The notes: generated by a model not told the origin, from the sequence alone. Shown: positions 1 to 7,828, numbered from the stretch's first letter. The stretch is DNA of 13,610 nucleotides from JAYSSF01 sp043720715 (GCA_043720715.1 JAYSSF010000075.1:1-13610); one strand, 5' to 3'. A program made the numbers and translations.

Positions 1-1
1 C

Positions 2-44
2 TCATGATTATAGGTGAATAGTACTTGAGTTACTATAATCATGA
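2..44. repeat. 12-bp perfect inverted repeat
   Basis: Positions 2-13 (TCATGATTATAG) are exactly complementary to 33-44 (CTATAATCATGA), with 19 nt between them. This would make a strong hairpin in RNA or a two-half-site operator in DNA. No T-run follows, so it is not an ordinary intrinsic terminator. It lies at the window edge, about 60 bp upstream of the promoter at 108-136, and what lies to its left is unknown. Confidence 0.6.
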
Positions 45-107
45 TGCACTATCTTTGCAATAGGAAGTAGTTTTAATAACTAATGTTAGGAATATGGGCT
101 AATATAT

Positions 108-136
108 TTGACAAATTTAAATATTATGTTTATAAT
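108..136 (+). promoter_or_regulatory. Consensus housekeeping promoter of the surface protein gene
   Basis: A perfect -35 box TTGACA (108-113) is separated by 17 bp from a perfect -10 box TATAAT (131-136). Transcription should start near 143, giving a leader of about 32 nt before the ATG at 175. The leader is U/A-rich with no Shine-Dalgarno match. Both boxes and the spacing are ideal, suggesting high expression. Confidence 0.85.
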
Positions 137-174
137 GATATTGTAATTTTATTTATTACTAATTCTACACAATT

Positions 175-783
175 ATGAAAAAATCTTTGATCCTCGGAAT
201 GGCAGCTGCAGCATTTGCATTTGTTTCATTCTCAACAACAACTTTTGCTGGTACAGGATGTATCGGTAGTGGAGCTTCATGTTTCACAACAACAACAGTA
301 CAAGTCAGTATCTTACCTGGTAACATGTGTATTAGTAGTACTGGTGACTTCAACTTTGGTAGCTTCGCAGCTTCATCTTCATCTCAGACAGTGTCAGGTT
401 CCTTTGTAGGTTCAGGTGGATACTTTACGGTAGATGATCTGAGAGGTGCTGATGTTGGTTACTACACTACAGTACAGCTTAACGCTAATCTTGTAGGTCC
501 TGGAGTAGCTACTATGCTTAGAACCAACGTATTTATGAAGACACTATCATCTGTTACAACATTACTTGCAGGTACTGCAAACGCTAATGTGGTAGTAGAT
601 GCAGGTATGTCAGCTTATCAGTCATTGGAAGTTCCAAGACAGCTTATCAAGAGAAATAACGCTGCAAACAGTGGTATCATCGGTCAGTATGGAACACTTC
701 CAGAACTCCAATTGATTATCCCTGCATACCAAGCAGTAGGTACCTATACTGGTACTCTTACATATACTTTGTATAGCAACTAA
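175..783 (+). CDS. Secreted beta-rich surface protein
   Basis: The 202-residue protein starts with a clear Sec signal peptide: MKKS, a hydrophobic Ala/Phe-rich core at residues 5-20, and a likely signal peptidase I site after T-F-A at residue 25. The mature protein (~177 aa) is rich in Gly, Ser, Thr and Val, as expected of a beta-sandwich exported protein, and carries Cys29, Cys36 and Cys52. The segment VDDLRGADVGYYTTVQL (about residues 85-101) and the closing GTYTGTLTYTLYSN resemble the end of WxL-like surface domains; this is a resemblance by eye, not an assignment. It may be a surface-layer, fimbrial or adhesin subunit. The gene is monocistronic between a perfect promoter and a strong terminator. 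It contains no UGA-Gly codon at all although glycine is abundant, unlike most neighbours, which fits high expression. Confidence 0.85.
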   Translation: MKKSLILGMAAAAFAFVSFSTTTFAGTGCIGSGASCFTTTTVQVSILPGNMCISSTGDFNFGSFAASSSSQTVSGSFVGSGGYFTVDDLRGADVGYYTTVQLNANLVGPGVATMLRTNVFMKTLSSVTTLLAGTANANVVVDAGMSAYQSLEVPRQLIKRNNAANSGIIGQYGTLPELQLIIPAYQAVGTYTGTLTYTLYSN

Positions 784-801
784 TCTATTGTAATCAATCA
801 A

Positions 802-830
802 AAAATCCTGACTTCGGTCAGGATTTTTTT
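802..830. terminator. Bidirectional intrinsic terminator
   Basis: The stem AATCCTGAC / GTCAGGATT (804-812 with 817-825) closes a TTCG tetraloop and is followed by a T-run to 830. On the minus strand the same hairpin is followed by the complement of A800-A805, a six-T run. It therefore serves both convergent genes: the surface protein (+) and the phospholipase D-like gene (-). Confidence 0.9.
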
Positions 831-857
831 CTGCTTTGGTTTGTTGGTCTGCCGCCT

Positions 858-1985
858 CTAATCTCGTCATCCTCCAGCACTAGTATTTATTTTTGCCTTG
901 GTTTTGATTGCTCATCACTTGGCACGATCTTGTAAGAACCTCGTCTTAAAATATTCTATCGCATCAGGGTTTGTAATGATGATACCGATCTCACGGTTAT
1001 GATCCATACTATTGGTCGAGTAATTGATGCTTGATATAAGCAGATAGCGATCATCGATCAGCATCATCTTGGCATGAGGATATGGAGTTTTAACGATCGA
1101 GATTTTTTTACTACCAAAGGTATCAACTGCTTTCTGGGCAAAATCATTGTCCGCAAGTATCATCTGTATGTCCTTGATAGTTGATTGTTTTTGTGATATG
1201 AGTTTAAGTAAAGCCGGATCTTCGAGATATTGATTTTGGATCCAGATGGATCCAGTGGCTGCTTTGATCAGGGTTTGAATCTTGGATCTACAGTTGATCG
1301 GACACACGAGGATATTAGAGTGGATCTGATTAGATGTGAGTGGTTTTCATTTTCGATCAGCGTCAAACAGTGCTTGGATGTTGGCTACAACTCATGTGTC
1401 AGTGAGTCGGACATAGTATTCACGAGATTTATCAAATCATCACTGTGTGAGGTTGGCGGTCTGGATCAACAATCGATCAGGAGTTACAAATGCCTTGGCA
1501 TGAACAAAGTTTGTCCCCAAACCAAGATCTGAGTCAGACATTACCTTAGCACCTGCGTCCTCGAGGAGTGCTTTGGCCCCGATATAAGAGTTACCGAAGC
1601 TGGAGTATTTTTTATTTTCTAAGATGATACGCATGGGTAATTTGGACTCGGCGAGCTGTACGAGTGGTAGTTTGGCACGATTGTAGGTAATATCATACAT
1701 CCAGAAGTCCAGATGTCATTTGGCTGATAGCACGATAGACTTCCATATATCAAACGACTCCTTGGGTGAGGAGACCAGAGTCCCGGTCAGATTTTTTACC
1801 TGATCAACACGAAAAACTCTACTATTCGCCGTCGAGTCAGTAGTAATACTTCCATTCATTGAATCTGATAGATGTCAGATAGGGGCACGATCTCGTACAA
1901 TCGCACCACTCACAACTCACCAGATTAGGCATCATCCAATCACCGATAGTAGGATATAGTGTGAGCGAATCATTGATTTTTTCAT
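858..1985 (-). CDS. Membrane-anchored phospholipase D-superfamily protein
   Basis: With UGA=Gly a single 375-residue frame runs from the ATG at 1985 to the TAG at 858-860. Under the standard code it falls into pieces at the TGA codons at 1440 and 912-917. The N-terminus has MKK.. followed by a hydrophobic segment (about residues 11-29), a signal anchor or signal peptide, so the catalytic part should lie outside the membrane. Two HKD motifs are visible: H162-A-K164 with a downstream NLT and GG, and H304-A-K306-x4-D311 followed by SSINYST and NREIGI. Two HxK motifs in one chain are typical of cardiolipin synthases, phospholipases D and phosphatidyltransferase/nuclease-like relatives; substrate cannot be told. 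The C-terminus has a 20-residue Gly/Lys-rich tail. The gene begins 13 bp after the acidic-protein gene, suggesting co-transcription. It has at least eleven UGA-Gly codons. Confidence 0.85.
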
Positions 1986-1998
1986 ATATTGTGTTGTT

Positions 1999-2223
1999 TT
2001 AGAGATCATCATCTTCATCGAGCAATCCTGGATCTTCTTCATAGGACTCGTAGACATCTTCTCGGTCCTCGTCAAATTCTTCATCATCCACGACGTCTTC
2101 TCCATCAATAGTCATCTCATCACCATCAAACCCAAATTCATCCTCGTGCTCTTCGGATTCATCTGGCTCGACGAGCAAACTAGGGTCGATTATAATATCA
2201 TCATCCTTGATAGGAGTAGTCAT
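1999..2223 (-). CDS. Very acidic small protein
   Basis: The 74-residue protein has 36 Asp/Glu residues (about half) and only one Lys, one Arg and one His, so it is extremely acidic and probably disordered. No signal peptide or membrane segment is seen. It begins MTTPIKDDDIIIDPS and ends LLDEDDDL. It contains no UGA codon. The stop lies 13 bp before the phospholipase D-like start, so the two probably form one transcript. It could be a charge-mimic or binding partner, like other acidic tails that bind basic proteins, but no family is recognised. The low-complexity acidic composition, the clean ATG and the tight spacing to a real gene make it a likely gene rather than chance. Confidence 0.6.
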   Translation of the reverse strand: MTTPIKDDDIIIDPSLLVEPDESEEHEDEFGFDGDEMTIDGEDVVDDEEFDEDREDVYESYEEDPGLLDEDDDL

Positions 2224-2331
2224 GAGTATAAAATAGAATAAATTGATTTCTCATTAGAAACGCTGAATAGTTCACCAAAGTTAATCTTGATACAATAGCT
2301 TACTATTGTTTATCATGTTTACTTTGTGACT

Positions 2332-2337
2332 TATGAT
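2332..2337 (+). promoter_or_regulatory. Possible -10 box of the candidate RNA
   Basis: TATGAT lies 7 bp before position 2344, just ahead of the long stem-loop starting at 2347. A weak TTATCA at 2310-2315 gives a 16-bp spacing. The match is modest and the call rests mainly on position. Confidence 0.3.
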
Positions 2338-2343
2338 GCGTTT

Positions 2344-2532
2344 CCCGAGGAAACACATGACAGCAAACCTAACACGATTTAACAGACTACACTGAGTTTT
2401 GAATAAATCGTGAGGTTTTCTAATGTTTCCTCATATAGCCGTATTCTGACAAATTGCAAGGGATTTTTTGCAAAAAAACACGCAGTGCCTTTGGTGCGAC
2501 CGAAGGAAGTCCTTTAGGGCAAGTGATTTTTT
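2344..2532 (+). ncRNA. Candidate structured RNA (~190 nt)
   Basis: This stretch has no convincing reading frame but contains layered complementarity. GAGGAAACA (2347-2355) pairs perfectly with TGTTTCCTC (2424-2432). Inside it, AAACCT (2365-2370) pairs with AGGTTT (2413-2418), and after a two-nt bulge CACGATTTA (2373-2381) pairs with TAAATCGTG (2404-2412). Downstream, CCTTTGG (2488-2494) pairs with CCGAAGG (2500-2506) using one G-U pair that favours the plus strand. Alternatively CAC and TGCC (2479-2489) pair with GGCA and GTG (2518-2525). A run of six T (2527-2532) follows, as in an intrinsic terminator. I do not recognise it as RNase P RNA, tmRNA, SRP RNA or 6S RNA. It could also be a leader of the gene at 2624. 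Confidence 0.4.
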
Positions 2533-2550
2533 GTTTGACGAATGTTGCTC

Positions 2551-2580
2551 TTGATTCTGAGTAGATTTGGAGTATATCTT
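2551..2580 (+). promoter_or_regulatory. Possible promoter of the YtxH-like gene
   Basis: TTGATT (2551-2556) lies 16-18 bp before TATATC/TATCTT (2573-2580). Initiation would fall near 2585-2590, giving a leader of about 35 nt without a Shine-Dalgarno match, similar to the enolase and surface-protein leaders. Confidence 0.35.
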
Positions 2581-2623
2581 ATCTGCTACAAAAATATGAT
2601 TTTATCTCCTCCCCAATACTACG

Positions 2624-3073
2624 ATGATGAAATGACTCAAATGGTGAATTATATGATTGCTTGCATGACAAGCGATTGGTTTATTTGCATCCAAGCCAGC
2701 ACTCAAGAAGAAATTTGCGACCGCTCAATGAACTAACAAGGCTAAAGTTGTCTTTGATGAACTTGTCTCATTCAATAAATGACTCATCGAGTCTATTGAT
2801 TTGACTAAAGTCAAAAGTGACATTGCTTTTCGTGTCGAGCATCTCCAAGAAGAAGTAAGTGATCTAACTAATCAATGGTCTGGGCTCAATCAGGGGAAAC
2901 TCAATCAGTGGATTGACTACCTCAAGGCTACCACCGAACAGCTCAAAACTGATGTAACGAGTTATGTTACGGACCTTGACGAAAAACATCAGTTGACAGA
3001 AAAGCTGTGAACTCTCAAAGATCATATTAGTAAACTACAAACCAAACTTACCGAGACTCCAAGTGCAACATAG
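2624..3073 (+). CDS. Small membrane-anchored coiled-coil protein, YtxH-like
   Basis: The frame is open with UGA=Gly from ATG-ATG at 2624/2627 to TAG at 3071-3073, giving about 149 residues. The N-terminus (MMKGLKWGIIGLLAGAQAIG, then LFASKPALKKKF) is one transmembrane helix rich in small residues followed by a basic stretch. This resembles YtxH-type proteins, where a Gly-rich helix precedes a F-x-P/S-K basic motif. Residues from about 45 on are helical and charged with heptad-like Leu/Val spacing, predicting a cytoplasmic coiled coil. Seven of about ten glycines are UGA, four of them inside the membrane helix, so standard gene calling would miss the N-terminus entirely. Which of the two ATGs is used is not clear. 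Function is unknown; YtxH proteins are loosely tied to stress and the envelope. Confidence 0.7.
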
Positions 3074-3100
3074 CCATAACAAAAAATAATCATAGATCCT

Positions 3101-3128
3101 TTGAAATTGTAAGCTACTTCGCTATAGT
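3101..3128 (+). promoter_or_regulatory. Enolase promoter, overlapping a hairpin
   Basis: TTGAAA (3101-3106), a 16-bp spacer and TATAGT (3123-3128) predict a start near 3135 and a leader of about 33 nt, almost the same as for the surface protein gene. A GU-rich stem, CTACTTCGC / GTGAGGTGG (3114-3122 with 3127-3135), has the first four bases of the -10 box as its loop. It is followed by a T-rich tract, so the same DNA may also terminate transcription arriving from the gene at 2624. Confidence 0.6.
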
Positions 3129-3167
3129 GAGGTGGTTTCTTTTTTTACTTATTTTTTTATATACATT

Positions 3168-4472
3168 ATGAAAATCACAGCAATCCACGCACTCGAAGTC
3201 CTCGATAGTAGAGGTAACCCTACCGTAGAAGTCACAGTAGAGCTACTCCCTTGACAAGGGGAGATGTCTGAAGGACAGAGGGGTTTATCGATAATTATCG
3301 GTAGAGCAATCGTCCCATCTGGTGCAAGTACTGGTATTCATGAAGCACTTGAGCTTAGAGATGGAGATAAGTCAAGATATCTTGGTAAAGGTGTTCTCAA
3401 AGCGGTTAACAATGTAAATACAGTGATTGCTTCCACATTGGTTGGTCAGTCATTTGATACTATTGCGGCTTTGGATCAAGTAATGCTCGATCTTGATTGA
3501 ACAAAAAACAAATCATCTCTTGGTGCAAATGCAATCTTGGGTGTAAGTATGGCTTGGTGTGTTGCAATGGCACAGGCTCAAGGAGTAAAACTATATGAAT
3601 TTATCGCTACTCAGAATAACAAAGGCGATGGAGTAGTACTTCCAGTCCCTCTCATGAACATCATCAATGGTGGATCACATGCTGACAACAACCTTGATAT
3701 TCAAGAGTTTATGATTGTGCCAGTAGGCGCTTCATCTCTTACTGAAGCAGTCAGAATGGGTGCAGAAGTATTCCACAACCTCAAGAAAATCTTGCATGGT
3801 ATGGGCATGATCACTGCTGTCGGAGACGAAGGTGGATTTGCTCCAAGTTTGGATTCAAATGAACATGCACTGCAAGTAATCATCCAAGCGATCACTGCTG
3901 CTGGATATACTACTGATCAGATCAAACTCGCACTGGACGTCGCATCATCAGAATTCTTCCGCGATGGTATGTATCATCTTGAGGCAGAAGGTAGAAGCCT
4001 GACTAGTTCAGAGTTGGTAGCATACTATGCTGACTTGGTATCTCGTTACCCTATCATCAGTATCGAAGATGGATTTGATCAGGATGACTTTGCTGGATGG
4101 GCGGAACTCACAGCCACTCTTGGTGACAAGATCATGACAGTAGGAGATGACTTGTATGTAACAAACATCGAAAGACTCCAAATGGGTATCGACCAAAAAC
4201 TAGCTAACGCTATCTTGATCAAGCTCAACCAGATTGGGTCAGTATCAGAAACTCTTCAAGCAATCAATCTTGCACATGATCATGGTATGAGATCAATCAC
4301 ATCTCATAGATCTGGAGAAACTGAAGATAGCTTTATCGCAGATTTGGCAGTGGCCACTAACTCAGGATTTATCAAGACTGGATCATTGAGCAGGACAGAT
4401 CGTATCGCGAAGTACAACCAACTTATCAGAATCGAAGCTGGTCTTGGAGCAAAAGCACAATATGGAAGATAA
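3168..4472 (+). CDS. eno: Enolase (phosphopyruvate hydratase)
   Basis: The 434-residue protein interconverts 2-phosphoglycerate and phosphoenolpyruvate in glycolysis in the cytosol and is Mg-dependent. Seen in order: LDSRGNPTVEVTVEL at the N-terminus, SGASTG loop, ELRDGDKSR, LDGTKNKSSLGANAILGVS, GGSHADNNLDIQEFMIVP, the catalytic Glu of VGDEGGFAP (E221), metal ligands D257 (DVASSEF), E300 (IEDGF) and D327 (VGDDLY), the catalytic Lys K352 (IKLNQIGS), SHRSGETEDS, and K403 (IKTGSLSR). Length is normal, but roughly 14 residues are inserted between the VEVTVELL strand and GRAIVPSGASTG (about residues 28-46). Two glycines are UGA (3252 and 3498); the second is the invariant LDG. These are the reason a standard-code reading splits the gene. 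The start ATG gives the usual MKI.. beginning. Confidence 0.97.
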
Positions 4473-4521
4473 TTTCAATAAAATTATAAGAAATACATGG
4501 AGCAATCTGTGAATAACAGTG

Positions 4522-4544
4522 AATACCCGAGAGGGTATTTTTTT
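4522..4544 (+). terminator. Intrinsic terminator of enolase
   Basis: AATACCC (4522-4528) and GGGTATT (4533-4539) close a GAGA tetraloop, followed by a T-run to 4544. It ends the enolase transcript just upstream of the next promoter. Confidence 0.9.
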
Positions 4545-4551
4545 GTTTCAT

Positions 4552-4579
4552 TTGATTTTGTCAAGTATTTGGGTATAAT
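4552..4579 (+). promoter_or_regulatory. Promoter of the RelA/SpoT-like gene (leaderless)
   Basis: TTGATT (4552-4557), a 16-bp spacer and a perfect TATAAT (4574-4579). The expected start site, 6-7 bp after the -10 box, coincides with the ATG at 4586, so the mRNA would be leaderless or nearly so. Confidence 0.75.
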
Positions 4580-4585
4580 GAGGAC

Positions 4586-6262
4586 ATGCTATCGCAGATT
4601 GCTGACAAAAACATTATTAGAGAATACATTACTACGATAGAGTGAGATCGTAATAAGTTTATTGTTGCACAAGAAATAATCAATATTCTCCAATGAAACC
4701 ACTATGAAGATGAGAGGATGAATAAGGGTAAGTCATCAGCAAGCACATACGATGTGACTAATTATCCAGGACTAGGGGTATATCCAGAACTATTTACTAA
4801 TGATATAATAATTCATAAATTATTGTATGAAGAATTCGGTGGTGACGATAAACTAATGAGTTATAATGAAGATACAAAGACATATACCCTTAAAAAAGCT
4901 TGAATCACGAGAATCAATACGGTATTTAATGAGATGGAATCTCACTATCTTCGCTACCAGCCAGCGGTACGGAGACTGATGTCGCAGTCATTTAGCCAAT
5001 ATCAATGATCGTTTGATATGAACATTGATAAAGAAATGAAAATTAAATGAGAAGTAGTCAAAAGCAAATGATTTAAATTGTCTACTGAAAATGAACTGAT
5101 TGCGCTGCAGCAGCTTACGAAGTTTATTAAAGTAATCGGGCTATTGGAAACAAGTGAGTGATTTGGTTCGAGAATTAATTGATCAAAAGAAGATCCATCA
5201 TTTGATGAGGCGATCTACTGATCACAAACCACAAGAGACTTATTTGGTAGATATATCAACTTTTTTCGTCGTAGGTTGCATATGGATTTATCGCTTGTCT
5301 ATCAAAAGAGGGCAACACTATTTTCCACATTAGCAAATGACTTACTGGAAGATAGTTGTGTGACATATAATAGTGATGATGTTGTGAGTCATAGGGTGCC
5401 CAATGCTACAAGTTATGAGGACTATTCTTATAAAATGAATGTACCATTTGTCCTCAATACGCATGGGAAAACAATTAAATGTACGTTGAGATGAAGGACA
5501 AAATCATCAAAATCAATTAATGATAAGCTAGAGACAAATCCAAATTATGGTTATGTGGAAGCGATGAATGATTTGTTTGGTTTTACTGTTACAACAGAGT
5601 ATGAAGAAAATTTGCCAGAAGTATTTGATTGGCTTGCAACTCGTTTTGAGCAACAAAAAATAAATCAACGAGAACACAATCCTCAAAATATGAAATTTAG
5701 TCAGAAGTGATGATTATTTACAAAGATTAAAGAGCAATTAGAAGGTAGATGATATGAAACATCATCATATAAGCGTCACTGGTCAGCAATGAAACTACCC
5801 AAAGTAGTAACCGATGATAAGTATCAAGACTGCAAACGAGAGCTTGATATTATTAATATTGATGGTCATGCTGCTGGGGTGGAGATCAAATGTATGACAG
5901 ATGAGATGTTTGATTATTCTGAAAATGATCCGGATGCTGGTAGTAATGCCATGAAGTTTAAAGATAAATTTTCAAAAGAATGAAGAATCCCGAAACTAAT
6001 AGGAGCAAGATATATCTCAAAATTAATTAATAAGATTCAGAAAAAAGGGACATATAGGTGATCTCATATCGATCCACAAAAAATCAAAGACTATCTTAAA
6101 CAATCCCTTGAACTTATAGAATTTACTCATGAGTGAAAGAACTATCTGGCATATCTTTCTAAAAATCACAAAGATCATTTCAGGATAAACAAACTCTTGA
6201 AAGAATATCGTACAATGGACCGAATAACCCCAACCTTCTTAGACAAGATTCGTTCAAAATAA
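4586..6262 (+). CDS. Divergent RelA/SpoT-type nucleotidyltransferase-like protein
   Basis: One 558-residue frame with about sixteen UGA-Gly codons, ending TAA at 6260. Residues ~300-440 show the ordered signature of the RelA/SpoT (p)ppGpp-synthetase fold: R304-T-K306 then S310 and K314 (R-x-K...S...K basic pocket), NDLFGF with D329 (equivalent to the first catalytic Asp in D-L/I-x-G-x-R), H398 in YKRHWS, and GVEIKC with E433 (equivalent to the catalytic Glu of VEIQ). The spacing fits, but identity is low and the usual G-V-R-I is F-T-V here. The N-terminal ~295 residues match no family I recognise and lack a visible HD hydrolase motif; the C-terminal ~120 residues are helical and basic. It could be an alarmone synthetase, a toxSAS-type tRNA/nucleotide-modifying toxin, or a degenerate relative. 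It heads a run with an MscS-type channel and an unknown gene. The catalytic assignment is inference by motif. Confidence 0.55.
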
Positions 6263-6307
6263 TATCTATAATTTGCAAAAAATCGCTCTCATCAGTATAC
6301 TAGTCAT

Positions 6308-7102
6308 ATGACTATGATGGACCAAAAATCACAACCTGAACTCATCCAACTCGCTGAAGCAAAACAATCGATAGTGAGAAGATTTTATCGTATCATGCTG
6401 ATAATAGTCTATCTTACGGTGTGCGTCTGAGTGATATATGGTATCGTTTACGCGCAAGAGTATGGATGAACATGAGTAGCGACAGGGGTGAGTTTCTTGT
6501 GAGCAGCTACTGTGTTCGCATTACAAAACTTTATCGCAAGTTTCTTTACGTATCTATATATTATCTGTACGAATCAATATGATCACTGAGATATCATCAA
6601 GATCGGAGATCTTCGTATGACTAGTATTGGTGAAGTGACGGATATAGGTTTATTTTCAACAACGATTAAGGAGTTGGATGCTGAGTTGCTATTTACTGGT
6701 AGGCAATTTACTCTCCCTAATCAGATCTTCTTCACCACTTGAGTATATAACTATACGAAACACAACCTCCTATTTCGGCATACGATCACTACACTTATAG
6801 CATTACAGCCATGATTTACCTGTGATGAGACGCTGGATCGTTATCGTAACATCATTCACCATACACATCAAGAAATCACCACCAAACATCCACAACGGTA
6901 CGATGGACTCAATATGCACCGTCCGAAGTATCAATACACGATCAGTGAAATAGGAATCAAGATTGAAGTCAGAATCAATATTCACTTCTATAATGTATTA
7001 GAATTTAATAATCTGACTGTCTGTCGTCTGGTCGATGCTCATCGTGATGGGGTTATTACTCTTGTCGAGAATAAGGATTATAGAGGTGTATTTTCTACAT
7101 AA
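6308..7102 (+). CDS. Small MscS-family mechanosensitive channel
   Basis: The 264-residue protein has a hydrophobic helix at about residues 27-49 and a second, Gly/Ala-rich pore-lining-type helix at 56-88 (GVATGVSFLGAATVFALQNF). The latter leads into the MscS beta domain: YDHGDIIKIGDLRMTSIGEVTDIGLFSTTI and LPN at 136-138. This order (pore helix, GD-x-I, IG-x-V, PN) is the core of MscS channels, which release solutes on hypo-osmotic shock. E. coli MscS has 286 residues and three helices; here only two helices are clear. Seven glycines are UGA, three of them in the pore helix and the loop before it. ATG 6308 is the first ATG after an in-frame TAA at 6269; ATGs at 6314 and 6317 are alternatives. 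It lies 45 bp after the RelA/SpoT-like gene with no terminator between them. Confidence 0.85.
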
Positions 7103-7106
7103 CAAA

Positions 7107-7754
7107 ATGAAGAATACGCCATCAACAATTAATCATCGTACTAGAAGAATCCCTCCTAAAAAGAGTCTGAGTTATCAGTTCTTGATTGATTTTATTAGTT
7201 CGATAGAAAATGATTCTAATTCTCTTGCAACAGTAATGCAAGAAAGTTTTAGTCTTAAAGGAGAGGAGAAACAAATACTTGAGTGATTATATAATATTTC
7301 TAAGTGTGGCAAACCAATCAAAAGTGATATCTGGAATATGGCAAAGTATGGCGAAAAATACGCTTATGGTACAAATGAAGATCGAATGATGAGACAGTGA
7401 GTAGATGAAACTGATAAGAAAATCATTAAAGAGTATCAGATTACCAAGGATATCTACATTGCTTATCTGCTCAAAATAGAATCTTATATCAAAGATTCAA
7501 TTTCTGAATGAAAAGATCGATTTAGGTCAATAAATAATACATCAACCATTAGGCGCTTACTGAAGATGAGAAAAGATCATTTTAGGGATGAGGAAGATCA
7601 AGAGATCTTTGATTGGATAGTGTATAGTTGATGTAAAGAGCTATATTTACTAAAAAAGATCACACATCCTCTCCATCAAGAATATATTAATAATGTTAAT
7701 CGTAAAACTTGGTCTAAGGTAGCACAGATTATTAGTAAGCACACGCACTTGTAA
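7107..7754 (+). CDS. Unknown soluble protein
   Basis: The 215-residue protein, MKNTPSTINHRTRRIPPKKS onward, is read through four UGA-Gly codons to TAA at 7752. It begins only 4 bp after the MscS-like stop, so it is translated from the same transcript. It is rich in Lys, Ile, Asp and Glu and mostly helical by composition, with no signal peptide or membrane segment. The C-terminus is basic (NRKTWSKVAQIISKHTHL). I recognise no domain. Position as the third gene after a RelA/SpoT-like protein and a channel suggests a linked role, but nothing in it shows which. Its last Leu codon and stop overlap the -35 box of the asparagine unit. Confidence 0.65.
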
Positions 7755-7776
7755 TAATTTTTATAATCATTATATT
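7749..7776 (+). promoter_or_regulatory. Promoter of the asparagine unit
   Basis: TTGTAA (7749-7754), a 16-bp spacer and TATATT (7771-7776) predict a start at about 7783-7784, i.e. on the leader-peptide ATG. An alternative -10, TATAAT at 7762-7767, has no good -35 but would give a ~10-nt leader. Confidence 0.5.
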
Positions 7777-7783
7777 AGCTCAC

Positions 7784-7828
7784 ATGCATATCAGATTCTC
7801 AAATAATAACAATAATAATCTCACCTAG
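7784..7828 (+). CDS. Asparagine leader peptide (MHIRFSNNNNNNLT)
   Basis: A 14-codon frame with ATG at 7784 and TAG at 7826 contains six consecutive Asn codons (AAT AAT AAC AAT AAT AAT, 7802-7819), then Leu-Thr-stop. It sits directly upstream of a terminator and of asnB, followed further on by asnS. Runs of codons for the regulated amino acid are the hallmark of attenuation leader peptides such as those of his, leu and thr operons. The peptide is expected to be a sensor: ribosomes would stall at the Asn run when charged tRNA-Asn is short. Caution: the run is an AT-rich trinucleotide repeat and could be chance. The frame, the adjacent stop and the paired hairpins argue against that. Confidence 0.75.
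   Translation: MHIRFSNNNNNNLT

Noticed and set aside
1230..1532. Plus-strand frame of 100 codons
   Set aside because: It lies fully antisense to the phospholipase D-like gene, whose motifs are clear.
2486..2520. SRP RNA or RNase P RNA in the intergenic region, because of a GAAGGAAGTCC segment
   Set aside because: The flanking bases do not form the GGAA tetraloop stem of SRP domain IV, nor the P4 element of RNase P RNA.
2542..2736. ATG-initiated frame of 64 codons at 2542
   Set aside because: It overlaps the membrane-protein frame starting at 2624, which has a coherent TM helix plus coiled coil; this one has no such structure.
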